Source of the DNA: Eutrophovita brisbanensis
Lineage (GTDB): Bacteria > Pseudomonadota > Gammaproteobacteria > Burkholderiales > Eutrophovitaceae
Direction: 5' to 3'
DNA: 64,000 nt
NCBI GenBank assembly: GCA_038147395.1
Contig: JAYQTM010000001.1
Span: forward strand, 1,240,001-1,304,000
Shown piece after piece: positions 29,091 through 38,077 of this stretch. Position 1 is the stretch's first letter. Each line of letters opens with the position of its first letter. The position numbers and the translations under genes are program-made. The notes beneath the pieces are model-generated. The model was not told the DNA's origin. It worked only from the letters and a program-made list of their open reading frames with translations, and did not search any database.

Positions 29091-29459
29091 ATGGATATTT
29101 CGGAACAACGCCCTCAGGGGATCCCAACAATCTCAAAAGCCAACTGGGACGAAGTCATTGTCGGTGACTCGCGCCTCAAAGAATCGTTTTATATGGGACA
29201 CGACTACGCACCAACACCTTGGAAAACCTCTGGAAATCAGCTCGAACAATCAGATCTGGAACAACTTCCAATCGAGCAGCACGAACTCGTCTTAATTGGC
29301 ACCGGTCGCGAAATGAAGCAGATCGCCCCAGACATCCGTTCGCATCTAGCAAAAACGACAACTTTCGAGGTGATGTCGACTGTTTCCGCCTGTCGCACAT
29401 TCAATATCGTCGCTGGAGAAGGCCGGAAAGTTTTACTAGCGGTCATTGTCGAGTCATAA
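29091..29459 (+). CDS. Mth938-like domain protein (DUF498)
   Basis: A 122-residue protein of the DUF498/Mth938 family, related to the eukaryotic complex I assembly factor NDUFAF3. Typical parts are ESFYMGHDYAPTPW near residue 35, then HELVLIGTGREMKQIAPDIRSHL and the end TVSACRTFNIVAGEGRKVLLAVI. The function in bacteria is not settled. The 154 bases upstream separate it from the divergent alaC. The ribosome-binding site is weak. Confidence 0.9.
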   Translation: MDISEQRPQGIPTISKANWDEVIVGDSRLKESFYMGHDYAPTPWKTSGNQLEQSDLEQLPIEQHELVLIGTGREMKQIAPDIRSHLAKTTTFEVMSTVSACRTFNIVAGEGRKVLLAVIVES

Positions 29460-29475
29460 ATGTGAATGTAATCAG

Positions 29476-30234
29476 ATGATCTACGTACACAAGATCCTGC
29501 CCCTTCTCATCTCACCGCTCTTCATTTTCCTCACAGCGGCGTTAATCTTCTCAATTAAAAAGCGAAATTGGACTGCTTTATCAATCACCATTATTTTCAG
29601 CATGACTTGTACGAGTATCGTTGCGAATTCTCTTTGGAGCAGTCTGGAGGCCGGACAAACACCCATTCATGTCAAGAACGCCAGCAAAACTGACGCCATC
29701 GTCGTACTGAGCGGCATGATTGGTGCGATCGAGTTCGATGGAAATCAATTCATCCAGTGGGGAAACGCTGATCGATTCATAAAGGGAATTGAACTCATCA
29801 AACACGGCAAAGGTGATCTGATCATTTTCACTGGAGGAAACCTTCCTTGGCAACAGTTAACAACTGACGAAGGATCAATTCTGAAAGAGAAAGCACTTGA
29901 GATGAATATTCCTAAGGAACAAATTCTCGTAACTTCCCGAGTCGAGAATACCGCCCAAGAAGCTCAAGAAGTTGCCAAGTTACTAGCGAGCAAAACCAAA
30001 AAAATCACCCTAGTCACATCCGCTTTTCATATGCCTAGAGCATCGAATCTCTTCAGGCAACAGGGTTTCGACGTCTATCAGTTTCCAGTTGACTTCCGTT
30101 CACGCGCTCAATCACAGTCATTGACGCCAATGGACTTCATCCCATCGACGGAAGCGGCAGACGCAACATTTGAGGCCATGCGTGAATTTCTAGGTAGAAC
30201 CTATTATGGACTCCGCTCGTGGATTAAAATATGA
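29476..30234 (+). CDS. YdcF/ElyC-like (DUF218) membrane protein
   Basis: About 252 residues. Two hydrophobic segments at the N-terminus (about 5-25 and 33-50) are followed by a DUF218 domain with KTDAIVVLSGMIG, GDLIIFTGG, SRVENTAQEAQEVAKLL and TLVTSAFHMPRASNLFRQQGF. Family members include ElyC and SanA, which act on envelope or peptidoglycan-precursor metabolism at the inner membrane. I use the ATG at 29476; a TTG at 29446 would overlap the preceding gene. Cotranscription with the upstream Mth938-like gene is likely. Confidence 0.88.
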   Translation: MIYVHKILPLLISPLFIFLTAALIFSIKKRNWTALSITIIFSMTCTSIVANSLWSSLEAGQTPIHVKNASKTDAIVVLSGMIGAIEFDGNQFIQWGNADRFIKGIELIKHGKGDLIIFTGGNLPWQQLTTDEGSILKEKALEMNIPKEQILVTSRVENTAQEAQEVAKLLASKTKKITLVTSAFHMPRASNLFRQQGFDVYQFPVDFRSRAQSQSLTPMDFIPSTEAADATFEAMREFLGRTYYGLRSWIKI

Positions 30235-30314
30235 CTGAGTCGCCCCAACTTAACTTGCGCCTCTTAAAGAATCTAACCAACCGCCCAATAGAGCACTAAA
30301 ACATTCACGTTCTC

Positions 30315-31511
30315 ATGAATTCGCTTTTATCAAAATTGCAGCCCTATCCGTTTCAAAAGTTCTCGAAAATCCTCGACAACTTAAGCCCAAATGCGGAGAA
30401 AAAGCAAATCCGGTTATCAATTGGTGAACCGCAACACAAGACACCAGAAATCATTCTCAACTCACTCAATGCCAGCAGCAACCGAGTCGCTAAATACCCA
30501 ACGACTCAGGGATCAATTGAGTTAAGAGAGAGCATCTCTGCGTGGGTTGAACGTCGATTTGGCGTAGGTGAGATTGACCCCGCGAGCGAGGTACTACCAG
30601 TTAATGGCACGAGAGAGGCGTTATTCGCCTTTGCGCAAGTTGTACTATCGCCAAGTGACAACGTCAAAACCGTCGTCATGCCCAATCCCTTTTATCAGAT
30701 CTATGAGGGTGCGACATTACTCGCAGGCGGAGAGCCGAAATTCCTTAATTTAGGCGAAGCGGCGGGTGGTGGCTGGAATCTTGATCAGCTCGACCAAGCG
30801 ATCTGGAGGACAACCAAGTTACTCTACGTGTGTAACCCAGGAAATCCCACCGGGCATGTCATGACCTTGAATGACTGGGAGCAGTTGTTTGCCCTCAGTG
30901 ATCAATATGGCTTCGTGATCGCATCAGACGAGTGTTATTCCGAGATCTTTTTTGACGAATCCACACCACCCCTCGGCGCACTATCTGCCGCTCAGCAACT
31001 GAACAGAGATTTTGAACGCCTAATGGTGTTTAGTAGCCTATCAAAGCGCTCAAATGTTCCAGGAATGAGATCTGGATTCGTGTGTGGTGATAAATCCCTC
31101 ATAAAAAGCTTCCTACAATACAGAACTTACCATGGGTCAGCGATGAATCCGACGGTCCAGGCTGCGAGCACAGTCGCCTGGAATGATGAAATTCACGTCA
31201 AAGAGAACCGCGGTTTGTACCGACAAAAATTTGATTCGTTTGTTGAAATCCTAAACACATCATGTCGAATTCAAAGACCAGCAGCGGGATTCTACATTTG
31301 GCTCAAAACAAATATTGACGACATTGAGTTCGCATCAAAATTGTACGAATCACAGAATGTCGTCGTGTTACCCGGTAGTTTGCTCGCTCGTGACGCACAC
31401 GGAACGAATCCTGGGAAAAATCACGTTCGCATTGCCCTCGTAGCGGAAAAACATGAATGCGACGAAGCCGCAGAGCGAATCAAAACCTTCATCGACGCTG
31501 GTTTTGTCTAA
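30315..31511 (+). CDS. dapC: N-succinyldiaminopimelate aminotransferase
   Basis: A 398-residue class I PLP aminotransferase. It makes N-succinyl-L,L-diaminopimelate from the keto acid in the succinylase branch of lysine and peptidoglycan precursor synthesis. Seen are SIGEPQHKTPEIIL, PNPFYQIYEGATLLAGGEP, CNPGNPTGHVM and the PLP Lys in MVFSSLSKRSNVPGMRSGF (about residue 240). The assignment rests on similarity to the DapC type and on the dapD-dapE genes directly downstream. Confidence 0.95.
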   Translation: MNSLLSKLQPYPFQKFSKILDNLSPNAEKKQIRLSIGEPQHKTPEIILNSLNASSNRVAKYPTTQGSIELRESISAWVERRFGVGEIDPASEVLPVNGTREALFAFAQVVLSPSDNVKTVVMPNPFYQIYEGATLLAGGEPKFLNLGEAAGGGWNLDQLDQAIWRTTKLLYVCNPGNPTGHVMTLNDWEQLFALSDQYGFVIASDECYSEIFFDESTPPLGALSAAQQLNRDFERLMVFSSLSKRSNVPGMRSGFVCGDKSLIKSFLQYRTYHGSAMNPTVQAASTVAWNDEIHVKENRGLYRQKFDSFVEILNTSCRIQRPAAGFYIWLKTNIDDIEFASKLYESQNVVVLPGSLLARDAHGTNPGKNHVRIALVAEKHECDEAAERIKTFIDAGFV

Positions 31512-31548
31512 AATACCTCAGTAAATTTTTAAAAAACAAGGAAAACGA

Positions 31549-32370
31549 ATGAGCACTTTACAGGCGACGATTGAATCAGCCTTCGAAAATCGAGCAGAGA
31601 TCACACACAAAACAGTGACGAGCGAGATCCGAGATGCAGTCGAACAAACCATTGCTGACATTGATTCAGGAAAACTTCGAGTCGCAGAAAAGCAAGGAAA
31701 CGATTGGGTTGTTCACCAGTGGGTGAAAAAGGCTGTCTTACTCTCGTTTCGGATTGCCGACAATGAGGTCATTCGCGATGGATATACAAATTACTTCGAC
31801 AAAGTGGACTCCAAATTTGCCGACTATGGTGATCGTGATTTTAGAGCCGGTGGGTTCCGAGTTGTTCCGCCAGCGGCAGTTAGAAAAGGGTCGTACATCG
31901 CAAAGAATGTGGTCGTCATGCCCTCCTACGTAAACATCGGTGCTTACGTTGATGAGGGAACCATGGTTGATACTTGGGCAACTGTTGGCAGCTGCGCTCA
32001 AATAGGAAAAAACGTTCACCTGTCTGGCGGCGTCGGCATTGGCGGCGTTCTTGAGCCACTGCAGGCCAACCCCACGATCATTGAGGACAACTGTTTTATT
32101 GGCGCTCGTTCAGAAATTGTTGAAGGTGTGATCGTTGGCGAGGGATCGGTTGTATCGATGGGTGTGTACATTGGTCAGAGCACGAAAATATTCAACCGTG
32201 AGACTGGGGAAGTCAGTTATGGGCGCATTCCACCTGGTTCGGTCGTTGTCTCTGGCAATCTACCCTCAGCAGATGGCTCGTATAGCCTCTATTGCGCCGT
32301 GATCGTCAAACAAGTTGATGCTAAAACTCGATCTAAAACAAGCATTAACGACTTGCTGCGTGGAGACTGA
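31549..32370 (+). CDS. dapD: 2,3,4,5-Tetrahydropyridine-2,6-dicarboxylate N-succinyltransferase
   Basis: A 273-residue trimeric acyltransferase using succinyl-CoA, the committed step of the succinylase lysine branch. The left-handed beta-helix hexapeptide repeats run from about residue 105 to 230, including VVMPSYVNIGAYVDEGTMVDTW, of which VNIGAYVDEGTMVDTWATVG is diagnostic, and VHLSGGVGIGGVLEP. AAGGAA lies a few bases before the ATG. It follows dapC by 37 bases and precedes dapE by 11. Confidence 0.97.
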   Translation: MSTLQATIESAFENRAEITHKTVTSEIRDAVEQTIADIDSGKLRVAEKQGNDWVVHQWVKKAVLLSFRIADNEVIRDGYTNYFDKVDSKFADYGDRDFRAGGFRVVPPAAVRKGSYIAKNVVVMPSYVNIGAYVDEGTMVDTWATVGSCAQIGKNVHLSGGVGIGGVLEPLQANPTIIEDNCFIGARSEIVEGVIVGEGSVVSMGVYIGQSTKIFNRETGEVSYGRIPPGSVVVSGNLPSADGSYSLYCAVIVKQVDAKTRSKTSINDLLRGD

Positions 32371-32381
32371 GTCTCGATCTT

Positions 32382-33512
32382 ATGACGAATCAGACGCTAG
32401 AGCTCACGCGCAAACTAATTGAACAACCCTCAGTCACCCCAGATGACAAGGGGTGTCAGTCCATCATTTCGAAAAGATTGATTCCTCTCGGATTTACCGA
32501 GGAGGTCATTAGTGAAAATGGAGTGACGAATACTTGGTTACGAAAAGGGAGCGACGCACCAGTATTCTGCTTCGCTGGACATACGGATGTTGTGCCCACG
32601 GGACCGACCTCGAGTTGGGATACCGATCCGTTTGTCCCGACTGAGCGCGAGGGTAACTTGTTTGGTCGTGGCGCGGCGGACATGAAAACGTCCCTCGCCG
32701 CATTTGTCACCAGTACTGAGAGATTTTTAGAGAAACACACAAACCACCGAGGCTCGATTTGTTTTTTGCTAACGTCTGACGAGGAAGGGCCTGCCACGTC
32801 GGGCACGGTCAAAGTAGTGCAAGCACTGAGAGAACGAGGAGAGACGCTTGATTTCTGTGTCGTTGGCGAACCAACTTCTGTATCCACCCTCGGAGACACC
32901 ATCAAGAATGGTCGTCGCGGGTCATTGACAGGCATCCTCAAAATTAAAGGCACTCAGGGCCATGTCGCCTACCCACATCTTGCTGCAAATCCGATTCATC
33001 TTTTCTCGCCAGCATTGAAGGAGCTCGTATCTGAACGCTGGGATGGAGGAAATGAGTATTTCCCTGCCACCACCTGGCAAATGGCGAATATGAATGCTGG
33101 AACGGGGGCAACCAATGTCATCCCTGGCACACTCACGGCTCAGTTCAATTTTCGATTCAGCACCGAGAGTACTGTTGAGGCGCTAAAAGAGCGAGTCTGC
33201 GAAATTCTGGATAAGCATCAATTGGATTACGAACTCGAATGGGTTTTGTCCGGCAATCCATTTCTCACTGAGAAAGGCCAACTCGTAAACGCGGTGACGA
33301 CAGCAGTAAAAAATGTCCTAGGTATTGATGCAGAACTCTCGACGAGCGGAGGAACCTCAGATGGACGTTTTATCGCCGATATTTGTCGAGAGGTCGTTGA
33401 ACTTGGACCCATCAACGCTTCCATTCATCAAGCGAACGAACACATCCTCGTCCAAGATATCGAGAGACTCTCTCTAACTTACGAGAACATATTAGTTAAT
33501 TTACTCGCATGA
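32382..33512 (+). CDS. dapE: Succinyl-diaminopimelate desuccinylase
   Basis: Di-zinc M20 hydrolase of 376 residues. It releases L,L-diaminopimelate and succinate. Metal and catalytic residues are visible: H67 and D69 in FAGHTDVVPTG, D100 in GRGAADMK, E134-E135 in SDEEGPA, and the late His in INASIHQANEHI. The STSGGTSDGRF loop is typical of DapE. Its stop overlaps the start of prmB by four bases (ATGA), so translation of the two is coupled. Confidence 0.97.
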   Translation: MTNQTLELTRKLIEQPSVTPDDKGCQSIISKRLIPLGFTEEVISENGVTNTWLRKGSDAPVFCFAGHTDVVPTGPTSSWDTDPFVPTEREGNLFGRGAADMKTSLAAFVTSTERFLEKHTNHRGSICFLLTSDEEGPATSGTVKVVQALRERGETLDFCVVGEPTSVSTLGDTIKNGRRGSLTGILKIKGTQGHVAYPHLAANPIHLFSPALKELVSERWDGGNEYFPATTWQMANMNAGTGATNVIPGTLTAQFNFRFSTESTVEALKERVCEILDKHQLDYELEWVLSGNPFLTEKGQLVNAVTTAVKNVLGIDAELSTSGGTSDGRFIADICREVVELGPINASIHQANEHILVQDIERLSLTYENILVNLLA

Positions 33513-34411
33513 ATGACGACCGAAATCTTAAAACGATTCGAGACTTCATCAGATTTGCGGTCACTACTTTCGAAGGCTCCGCTGCAGCCTATGGTCAAGG
33601 TACACAATCCGCGTTTGACGAAGCGTGCTTTTTGGTTCTTCGAGCACTTTCGCTACCACTAAACTCGCTCGACTTTTTTGCTGACGCGTCAGTAAGCCAG
33701 GGCGAGCGCGAGAAAATCACCCATTACATCGACCGAAGAGCAAAACAACATATCCCTGCTTCGTATTTATTGAATGAAGCATGGCTTCGAGACTATAAGT
33801 TTTTTGTCAACGAAAGTGTGTTGATTCCGCGTTCACACATTTCAGACATTATTTTTGATCAGATCGATGCGTGGTTGCCTCCACAGAACAATATCAACCA
33901 AGTCCTCGATCTATGCACCGGCTCCGGGTGTCTTGCAATTCTTGCCGCTGAACGATTTCCAGAAGCGGCGGTTACCTGTAGCGATTTATCAGCAGAAGCC
34001 TTAGAGGTGGCACAAAAAAATATCAATGACTACGAACTGAATACACAAATCAGCGCAGTACAGTCTGATTTGTTCGAGAACATTGAGGGTAAGTTTGATC
34101 TCATCATTTCAAACCCACCTTACGTGGACCAAAAATCAATGCAACAACTCCCGCCAGAGTTTAAACATGAACCACACATTGCACTCCACGGTGGTGATGA
34201 TGGAACGGATCTCGCCTGTAAAATCATACAATCAGCCCCAGCCTATCTAAATGAGGAGGGCATACTCATCATGGAAGTTGGTCGGGATCGAGAAGCCCTT
34301 GAGCGACGATTCCCAGAACTCGCTTTCACATGGATCGAAACTCAATCAGGGCGCGATTTTGTCTTTCTTCTCACCCGAGCCGACTTAGCGTCTGGCTTGC
34401 GTTCAGTCTGA
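33509..34411 (+). CDS. prmB: Ribosomal protein L3 N5-glutamine methyltransferase
   Basis: A 300-residue SAM methyltransferase of the HemK/PrmB family. The catalytic motif NPPY is at residues 202-205 (IISNPPYVD), motif I is VLDLCTGSGCLAIL, and the PrmB-like FVNESVLIPRSHI precedes the domain. It modifies a Gln of ribosomal protein L3. The alternative, release-factor methyltransferase PrmC, is less likely given its N-terminal region. The 3' end overlaps the convergent pseudouridine synthase gene by 70 bases. Confidence 0.92.
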   Translation: MNDDRNLKTIRDFIRFAVTTFEGSAAAYGQGTQSAFDEACFLVLRALSLPLNSLDFFADASVSQGEREKITHYIDRRAKQHIPASYLLNEAWLRDYKFFVNESVLIPRSHISDIIFDQIDAWLPPQNNINQVLDLCTGSGCLAILAAERFPEAAVTCSDLSAEALEVAQKNINDYELNTQISAVQSDLFENIEGKFDLIISNPPYVDQKSMQQLPPEFKHEPHIALHGGDDGTDLACKIIQSAPAYLNEEGILIMEVGRDREALERRFPELAFTWIETQSGRDFVFLLTRADLASGLRSV

Positions 34412-35310
34412 CGATCTGGCGAGGACAGCCCAGCACTCGACATCAATCGTTCGGTCTCCTTCGCATCCAACTCACTCCATTTCCCACGGGTGAGTCGAGG
34501 AGGTAGAAGAACATCGCCGAAGCGAATTCGAATGAGCCTCGACACCTGATAGCCAAGCGCCTCAAACATCCGACGCACAAAACGATTTCGCCCCTCTTTC
34601 ACCACCACCCGATACCAACGATTTCGGCCCTCACCGCCAACCGGTTCGCACAACTCAAATCGACCGCGCCCATCAGTCAAATCAAGACCTTGTTCAAGTA
34701 AACGAAATTGATCTTCATTAAGCTCCCCGAAAATACGCACGCTGTACTCTCGTTCGGTATCAAAACTAGGGTGCATCAACCGATTCGCCAATTCGCCTGA
34801 TGTCGTAAAGATCAATAGTCCACTCGTATTAAAATCCAACCGACCAATCGCTATCCATTTCGCATTGCGAGGTTTCGGTAAATTTTTAAATACTGTTGGT
34901 CGCCCCTTCGGATCAGATCGAGACACAATCTCCCCGTCTGGCTTGTGATACACGATGACTCGAACAGCTTTCTCACTCTCCATCTGGATCCGGCGTCGAC
35001 CGTATTCAATACGGTCTGCTTCAGACACTCGAGTGCCCAAGGTCGCCGCTCGACCATTGACTTTGATGAGGCCCTGCTCGATCAGCTCTTCCATTTTCCG
35101 CCGGGAACCCAGTCCTGATTGAGCAAGAACTTTTTGAAGTTTTTGAGTGTCCGTAGCCAAAACATCTCCTCGCCTCATTTTGACTGCCGAAGATTGGGGG
35201 TTTGATCGATTTTGCCCAGAATTTGCCGTGCGCGGGCGATTGCTTCTTTGGCCCTTTGGTTTTGGTTTTGGCTTGGGTTTAGTTCTGGGGTTGGCTTTTG
35301 CGTTCATCAT
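34342..35310 (-). CDS. rluB: 23S rRNA pseudouridine synthase, RluB type
   Basis: A 322-residue RsuA/RluB/E/F-family enzyme, closest in layout to RluB (pseudouridine 2605 of 23S). The S4 RNA-binding domain is at about 57-105 (KLQKVLAQSGLGSRRKMEEL), and the catalytic Asp is D159 in IGRLDFNTSGLL. Both ends carry basic tails. The N-terminus contains a KP dipeptide repeat (residues 11-19), encoded by a repeating GGTTTT/GGTTTA-like tract, then Arg/Asn-rich sequence. It starts 10 bases after recR, so it is the last gene of the dnaX operon. RluB versus RluE/F cannot be proven. Confidence 0.88.
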   Translation of the reverse strand: MMNAKANPRTKPKPKPKPKGQRSNRPRTANSGQNRSNPQSSAVKMRRGDVLATDTQKLQKVLAQSGLGSRRKMEELIEQGLIKVNGRAATLGTRVSEADRIEYGRRRIQMESEKAVRVIVYHKPDGEIVSRSDPKGRPTVFKNLPKPRNAKWIAIGRLDFNTSGLLIFTTSGELANRLMHPSFDTEREYSVRIFGELNEDQFRLLEQGLDLTDGRGRFELCEPVGGEGRNRWYRVVVKEGRNRFVRRMFEALGYQVSRLIRIRFGDVLLPPRLTRGKWSELDAKETERLMSSAGLSSPDRQTERKPDAKSARVRRKTKSRPD

Positions 35311-35320
35311 AGATTACTTT

Positions 35321-35920
35321 TTAACGCACTGGCTTACGCTCGATGAGACTTTGCGATAACGTCCCAAGGTCGACGTACTCGATTTCCCCTCCTACGGGAA
35401 CACCCCGAGATAAGCGGCTAACCGTTAGGCCCATCGGGATAAGCCTCTCAGAGATGTAGTGTGCCGTCGCCTCCCCTTCGTTTGTGAAATTTGTCGCGAC
35501 AATGACTTCTTTGACCAATCCATCTCGTGCACGCTCGACCAAACGATCCAAACCAATGTCCTTTGGACCAACCCCATCTAGTGGGGACAAACGTCCCAAC
35601 AGCACAAAATACTGTCCCTTGAACGAGCCCGTTTGTTCGATAGATTGCACATCTGAAGGCATCTCGACAACACACACAATACTCTCGTCACGACTCTTCG
35701 ACGAACACAATTCACAGACGTCCTGCTCAGTAAAGTCGTTACACCGCCGGCAGTGTTTCACATTACCTAGCGCATTGATTAACGACTCAGCGATGTCTTG
35801 TGCAGCAGCCTTGTCATACTGCATCAGATGAAACGCCATTCTCTGAGCGGCTTTAGGCCCTACACCCGGAAGCTTTTTGAGCGATTCAACAACGGACTCA
35901 AGCGCCTTTGGCGTTCTCAT
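35321..35920 (-). CDS. recR: Recombination mediator RecR
   Basis: A 199-residue protein of the RecFOR pathway, which loads RecA at gaps. It has an N-terminal helix-hairpin-helix (KLPGVGPKAAQRMAFHL), a zinc finger with C57, C60, C69 and C72 (CRRCNDFTEQDVCELC), a Toprim domain (CVVEMPSDVQSIEQTG) and the C-terminal SRGVPVGGEIEYVD. It has normal length and lies directly after ybaB. Confidence 0.97.
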   Translation of the reverse strand: MRTPKALESVVESLKKLPGVGPKAAQRMAFHLMQYDKAAAQDIAESLINALGNVKHCRRCNDFTEQDVCELCSSKSRDESIVCVVEMPSDVQSIEQTGSFKGQYFVLLGRLSPLDGVGPKDIGLDRLVERARDGLVKEVIVATNFTNEGEATAHYISERLIPMGLTVSRLSRGVPVGGEIEYVDLGTLSQSLIERKPVR

Positions 35921-35941
35921 GTTGTAACCAAAGAAATCTCG

Positions 35942-36268
35942 TTAAAACGGCAACTTCATCCCTGGAGGCAGCCCAAGCCCCCCACCGAACGCAGACATTT
36001 TTTCCTGACTGATGCTCTCGACCTTTCTCGATGCATCATTCACAGCAGCAGCGATCAAATCCTCGAGCATCTCTTTGTCATCATCCATGAGACTCGGGTC
36101 AATAGATACTCGTTTCAAATCATGCTTTCCCGTCATCACGACTTTAACCATCCCTGCACCAGCCTCACCCTCAACTTCCATTTGCGCAATTTCATCCTGA
36201 GCTTTTTTAAGCTTCTCTTGCACCTCTTGTGCTTGCTTCATCAATCCCGCTAGTTGTCCTTTAAACAT
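35942..36268 (-). CDS. ybaB: Nucleoid-associated protein YbaB/EbfC
   Basis: A 108-residue DNA-binding dimer. MFKGQLAGLMKQAQEVQEKL matches the family start and PPGMKLPF the family end, and IDPSLMDDDKEMLEDLIAAA is highly conserved. The open frame extends to 36298, but the ATG at 36268 has GGAG five bases before it. It lies between dnaX and recR, the standard order. Confidence 0.96.
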   Translation of the reverse strand: MFKGQLAGLMKQAQEVQEKLKKAQDEIAQMEVEGEAGAGMVKVVMTGKHDLKRVSIDPSLMDDDKEMLEDLIAAAVNDASRKVESISQEKMSAFGGGLGLPPGMKLPF

Positions 36269-36315
36269 CGTTACTCCAATCTGTTGTTTGAGCATCAATA
36301 CATTGACGCGTTATT

Positions 36316-37905
36316 TTATTTGTTTGGCTTAATTGAGTCCGACACAACGGTGCCACCAAAGTCTTCCTTCAAACTTTTGACGAATGGATCATCCTCGATA
36401 TCCTCTGTCGTTTTCTTTATCAAAGCCTTCTCCTCGACGACGTGATCAGCATGACGTGTGTCGCCACTTCCGCCGAGTTTGATATCGAGCCGGCATTGCG
36501 GATCGACATGCGACCTGACAATCTCTTGCAGCTTTTCTCGATACTTCTCTTGGAGAAGGTGTTTTTGATTCTCAGCAATCCTCAGATTCAATACGCCATC
36601 TGAGAACCCAACGAACTCAGAATTCTCAGCGAGCATTTTTGCCATTCCCGTCTTTACTCGATCAAGAACAAAATTTTTCCACTCGTCATTATCGGAGATG
36701 GATCGAGTCGTCGATTGAGAAGCCTTAGCGGTTGAGACGACGCTCTCAGGTCGAGTACGATCCGCCTTCGGAGTAATCGCCTTTTTAGCTGGGGATTTAC
36801 GTGGCTGTACGACTGCTGTAGTCGTGTTATCACCCGGCAGAAAAGCGATCATTCGCAGCATCACCATCATGAATCCCGTGCGCTCATCTGGAGCAAGCGG
36901 CAAATCGCGCCGACCAATTGTAGCGATCTGATACAAAAGCTGAACGTGTTCCGCATCCACGTGGCTAGAAAGTGATTCCAAGTTCAATGCCTCGGCATCC
37001 CGAACGGCCTGAGGCGCCATCTGAAACAGTGACAAGTTTTGAAGCACCATCGCCATCTCATCCAGAACACTCGAAAATGAGGCGCCAATCGACATCAATT
37101 GATTCACGACAGTCGTTAATTCCTGCGGATTCTTGTCGATGACATGCTCCAGCAACTCATTAATCACCGATCCATCAACCACCCCCAGCATCGTTTTGAC
37201 ACTGTCTGTCGTCACAGATCCACCGCCTTGTGCGATCGCTTGATCAAGAAGAGAGAGCGCGTCACGCATGCTGCCTTTAGCATATCGGGCAAGTAACTGA
37301 ATCGCGTGAGATTCAAATTTCAGTTCCTCGAATCCTAATATCTTCTGAATTTGCTGATCGATAATTGGCTCTGGAATGGGCTTCAAATTAAACTGTAAGC
37401 ACCGTGACAACACTGTCACAGGAACCTTCTGGGGATCAGTCGTCGCTAGAATAAATTTCACGTGCTCTGGTGGTTCCTCGAGCGTTTTCAGCATCGCGTT
37501 AAACGCGGACCGAGACAACATATGCACTTCATCAATGATAAATATCTTGAATTGTCCCGCGGTTGGTGCATAAGCCGCGGTTTCCAGCAAATCGCGCATG
37601 TTATCGACTTGTGTGTTTGAAGCGGCATCCAGTTCAATCACGTCAACAAATCGTCCACGATCAATGGACTGACAGGAATCGCATACGCCACAAGGATCCG
37701 ACCCGTTGAGTGAGGCGCAATTGAGCGCCTTGGCGATGATTCTGGCTAAAGTCGTTTTACCGACACCACGCGTTCCCGTAAACAACCAAGCGTGGTGAAC
37801 TCGCCCCTGAACAAGGGCATTTGTTAGTGCCTTTACAACGTGGTCCTGGCCGACAAGCTCGGTGAAGGTTTTGGGTCGCCACTTGCGCGCTAGAGCTTGG
37901 GACAT
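36316..37905 (-). CDS. dnaX: DNA polymerase III subunit tau/gamma
   Basis: AAA+ clamp-loader ATPase. Walker A is FTGTRGVGKTT (about 42-52), a zinc module has C63, C72, C75 and C78, and Walker B is IIDEVHMLS. Domains II and III follow to about residue 370. A Lys/Pro/Ser-rich linker and a C-terminal tau domain then bind the polymerase. The protein has 529 residues, shorter than E. coli tau (643). A five-A run (TAAAAAG, codons 374-375) lies where the linker begins, but it does not match the E. coli frameshift heptamer. First protein gene of the dnaX-ybaB-recR-rluB operon. Confidence 0.97.
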   Translation of the reverse strand: MSQALARKWRPKTFTELVGQDHVVKALTNALVQGRVHHAWLFTGTRGVGKTTLARIIAKALNCASLNGSDPCGVCDSCQSIDRGRFVDVIELDAASNTQVDNMRDLLETAAYAPTAGQFKIFIIDEVHMLSRSAFNAMLKTLEEPPEHVKFILATTDPQKVPVTVLSRCLQFNLKPIPEPIIDQQIQKILGFEELKFESHAIQLLARYAKGSMRDALSLLDQAIAQGGGSVTTDSVKTMLGVVDGSVINELLEHVIDKNPQELTTVVNQLMSIGASFSSVLDEMAMVLQNLSLFQMAPQAVRDAEALNLESLSSHVDAEHVQLLYQIATIGRRDLPLAPDERTGFMMVMLRMIAFLPGDNTTTAVVQPRKSPAKKAITPKADRTRPESVVSTAKASQSTTRSISDNDEWKNFVLDRVKTGMAKMLAENSEFVGFSDGVLNLRIAENQKHLLQEKYREKLQEIVRSHVDPQCRLDIKLGGSGDTRHADHVVEEKALIKKTTEDIEDDPFVKSLKEDFGGTVVSDSIKPNK

Positions 37906-37935
37906 GCTAATCGTCTATATCGAGATAAATTGGGC

Positions 37936-38031
37936 GGCGAGCCTGATCCCCGGCACTTGCAGTTAATAGCTGTGGCTGCTTCCTTCCGGCCCTGACCAGG
38001 TTCACTACAATGCAATGCGGGGAGGCCCGCC
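37936..38031 (-). ncRNA. ffs: Signal recognition particle RNA, small (4.5S) type
   Basis: About 96 bases on the minus strand. The conserved SRP domain IV hairpin reads CCTGGTCAGGGCCGGAAGGAAGCAGCC, of which GGAAGGAAGCAGCC is diagnostic. The ends GGCGGGCCT and AGGCTCGCC pair to close the molecule. It lies between fumarase and dnaX, all on the same strand. Binds Ffh for cotranslational targeting. Ends are estimated from the terminal pairing. Confidence 0.96.
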
Positions 38032-38077
38032 ATAAACTTGTTTTTGACTCCCTCCTAGTTTACCTAGGTTCGTCCCC

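Noticed and set aside
36770..36800. Possible programmed -1 frameshift in dnaX at TAAAAAG, which would give a gamma form ending about 12 codons later.
   Set aside because: The heptamer is not the A-AAA-AAG type (the first base is T), and I saw no clear upstream Shine-Dalgarno stimulator or downstream stem. The -1 stop after a short extension can arise by chance.
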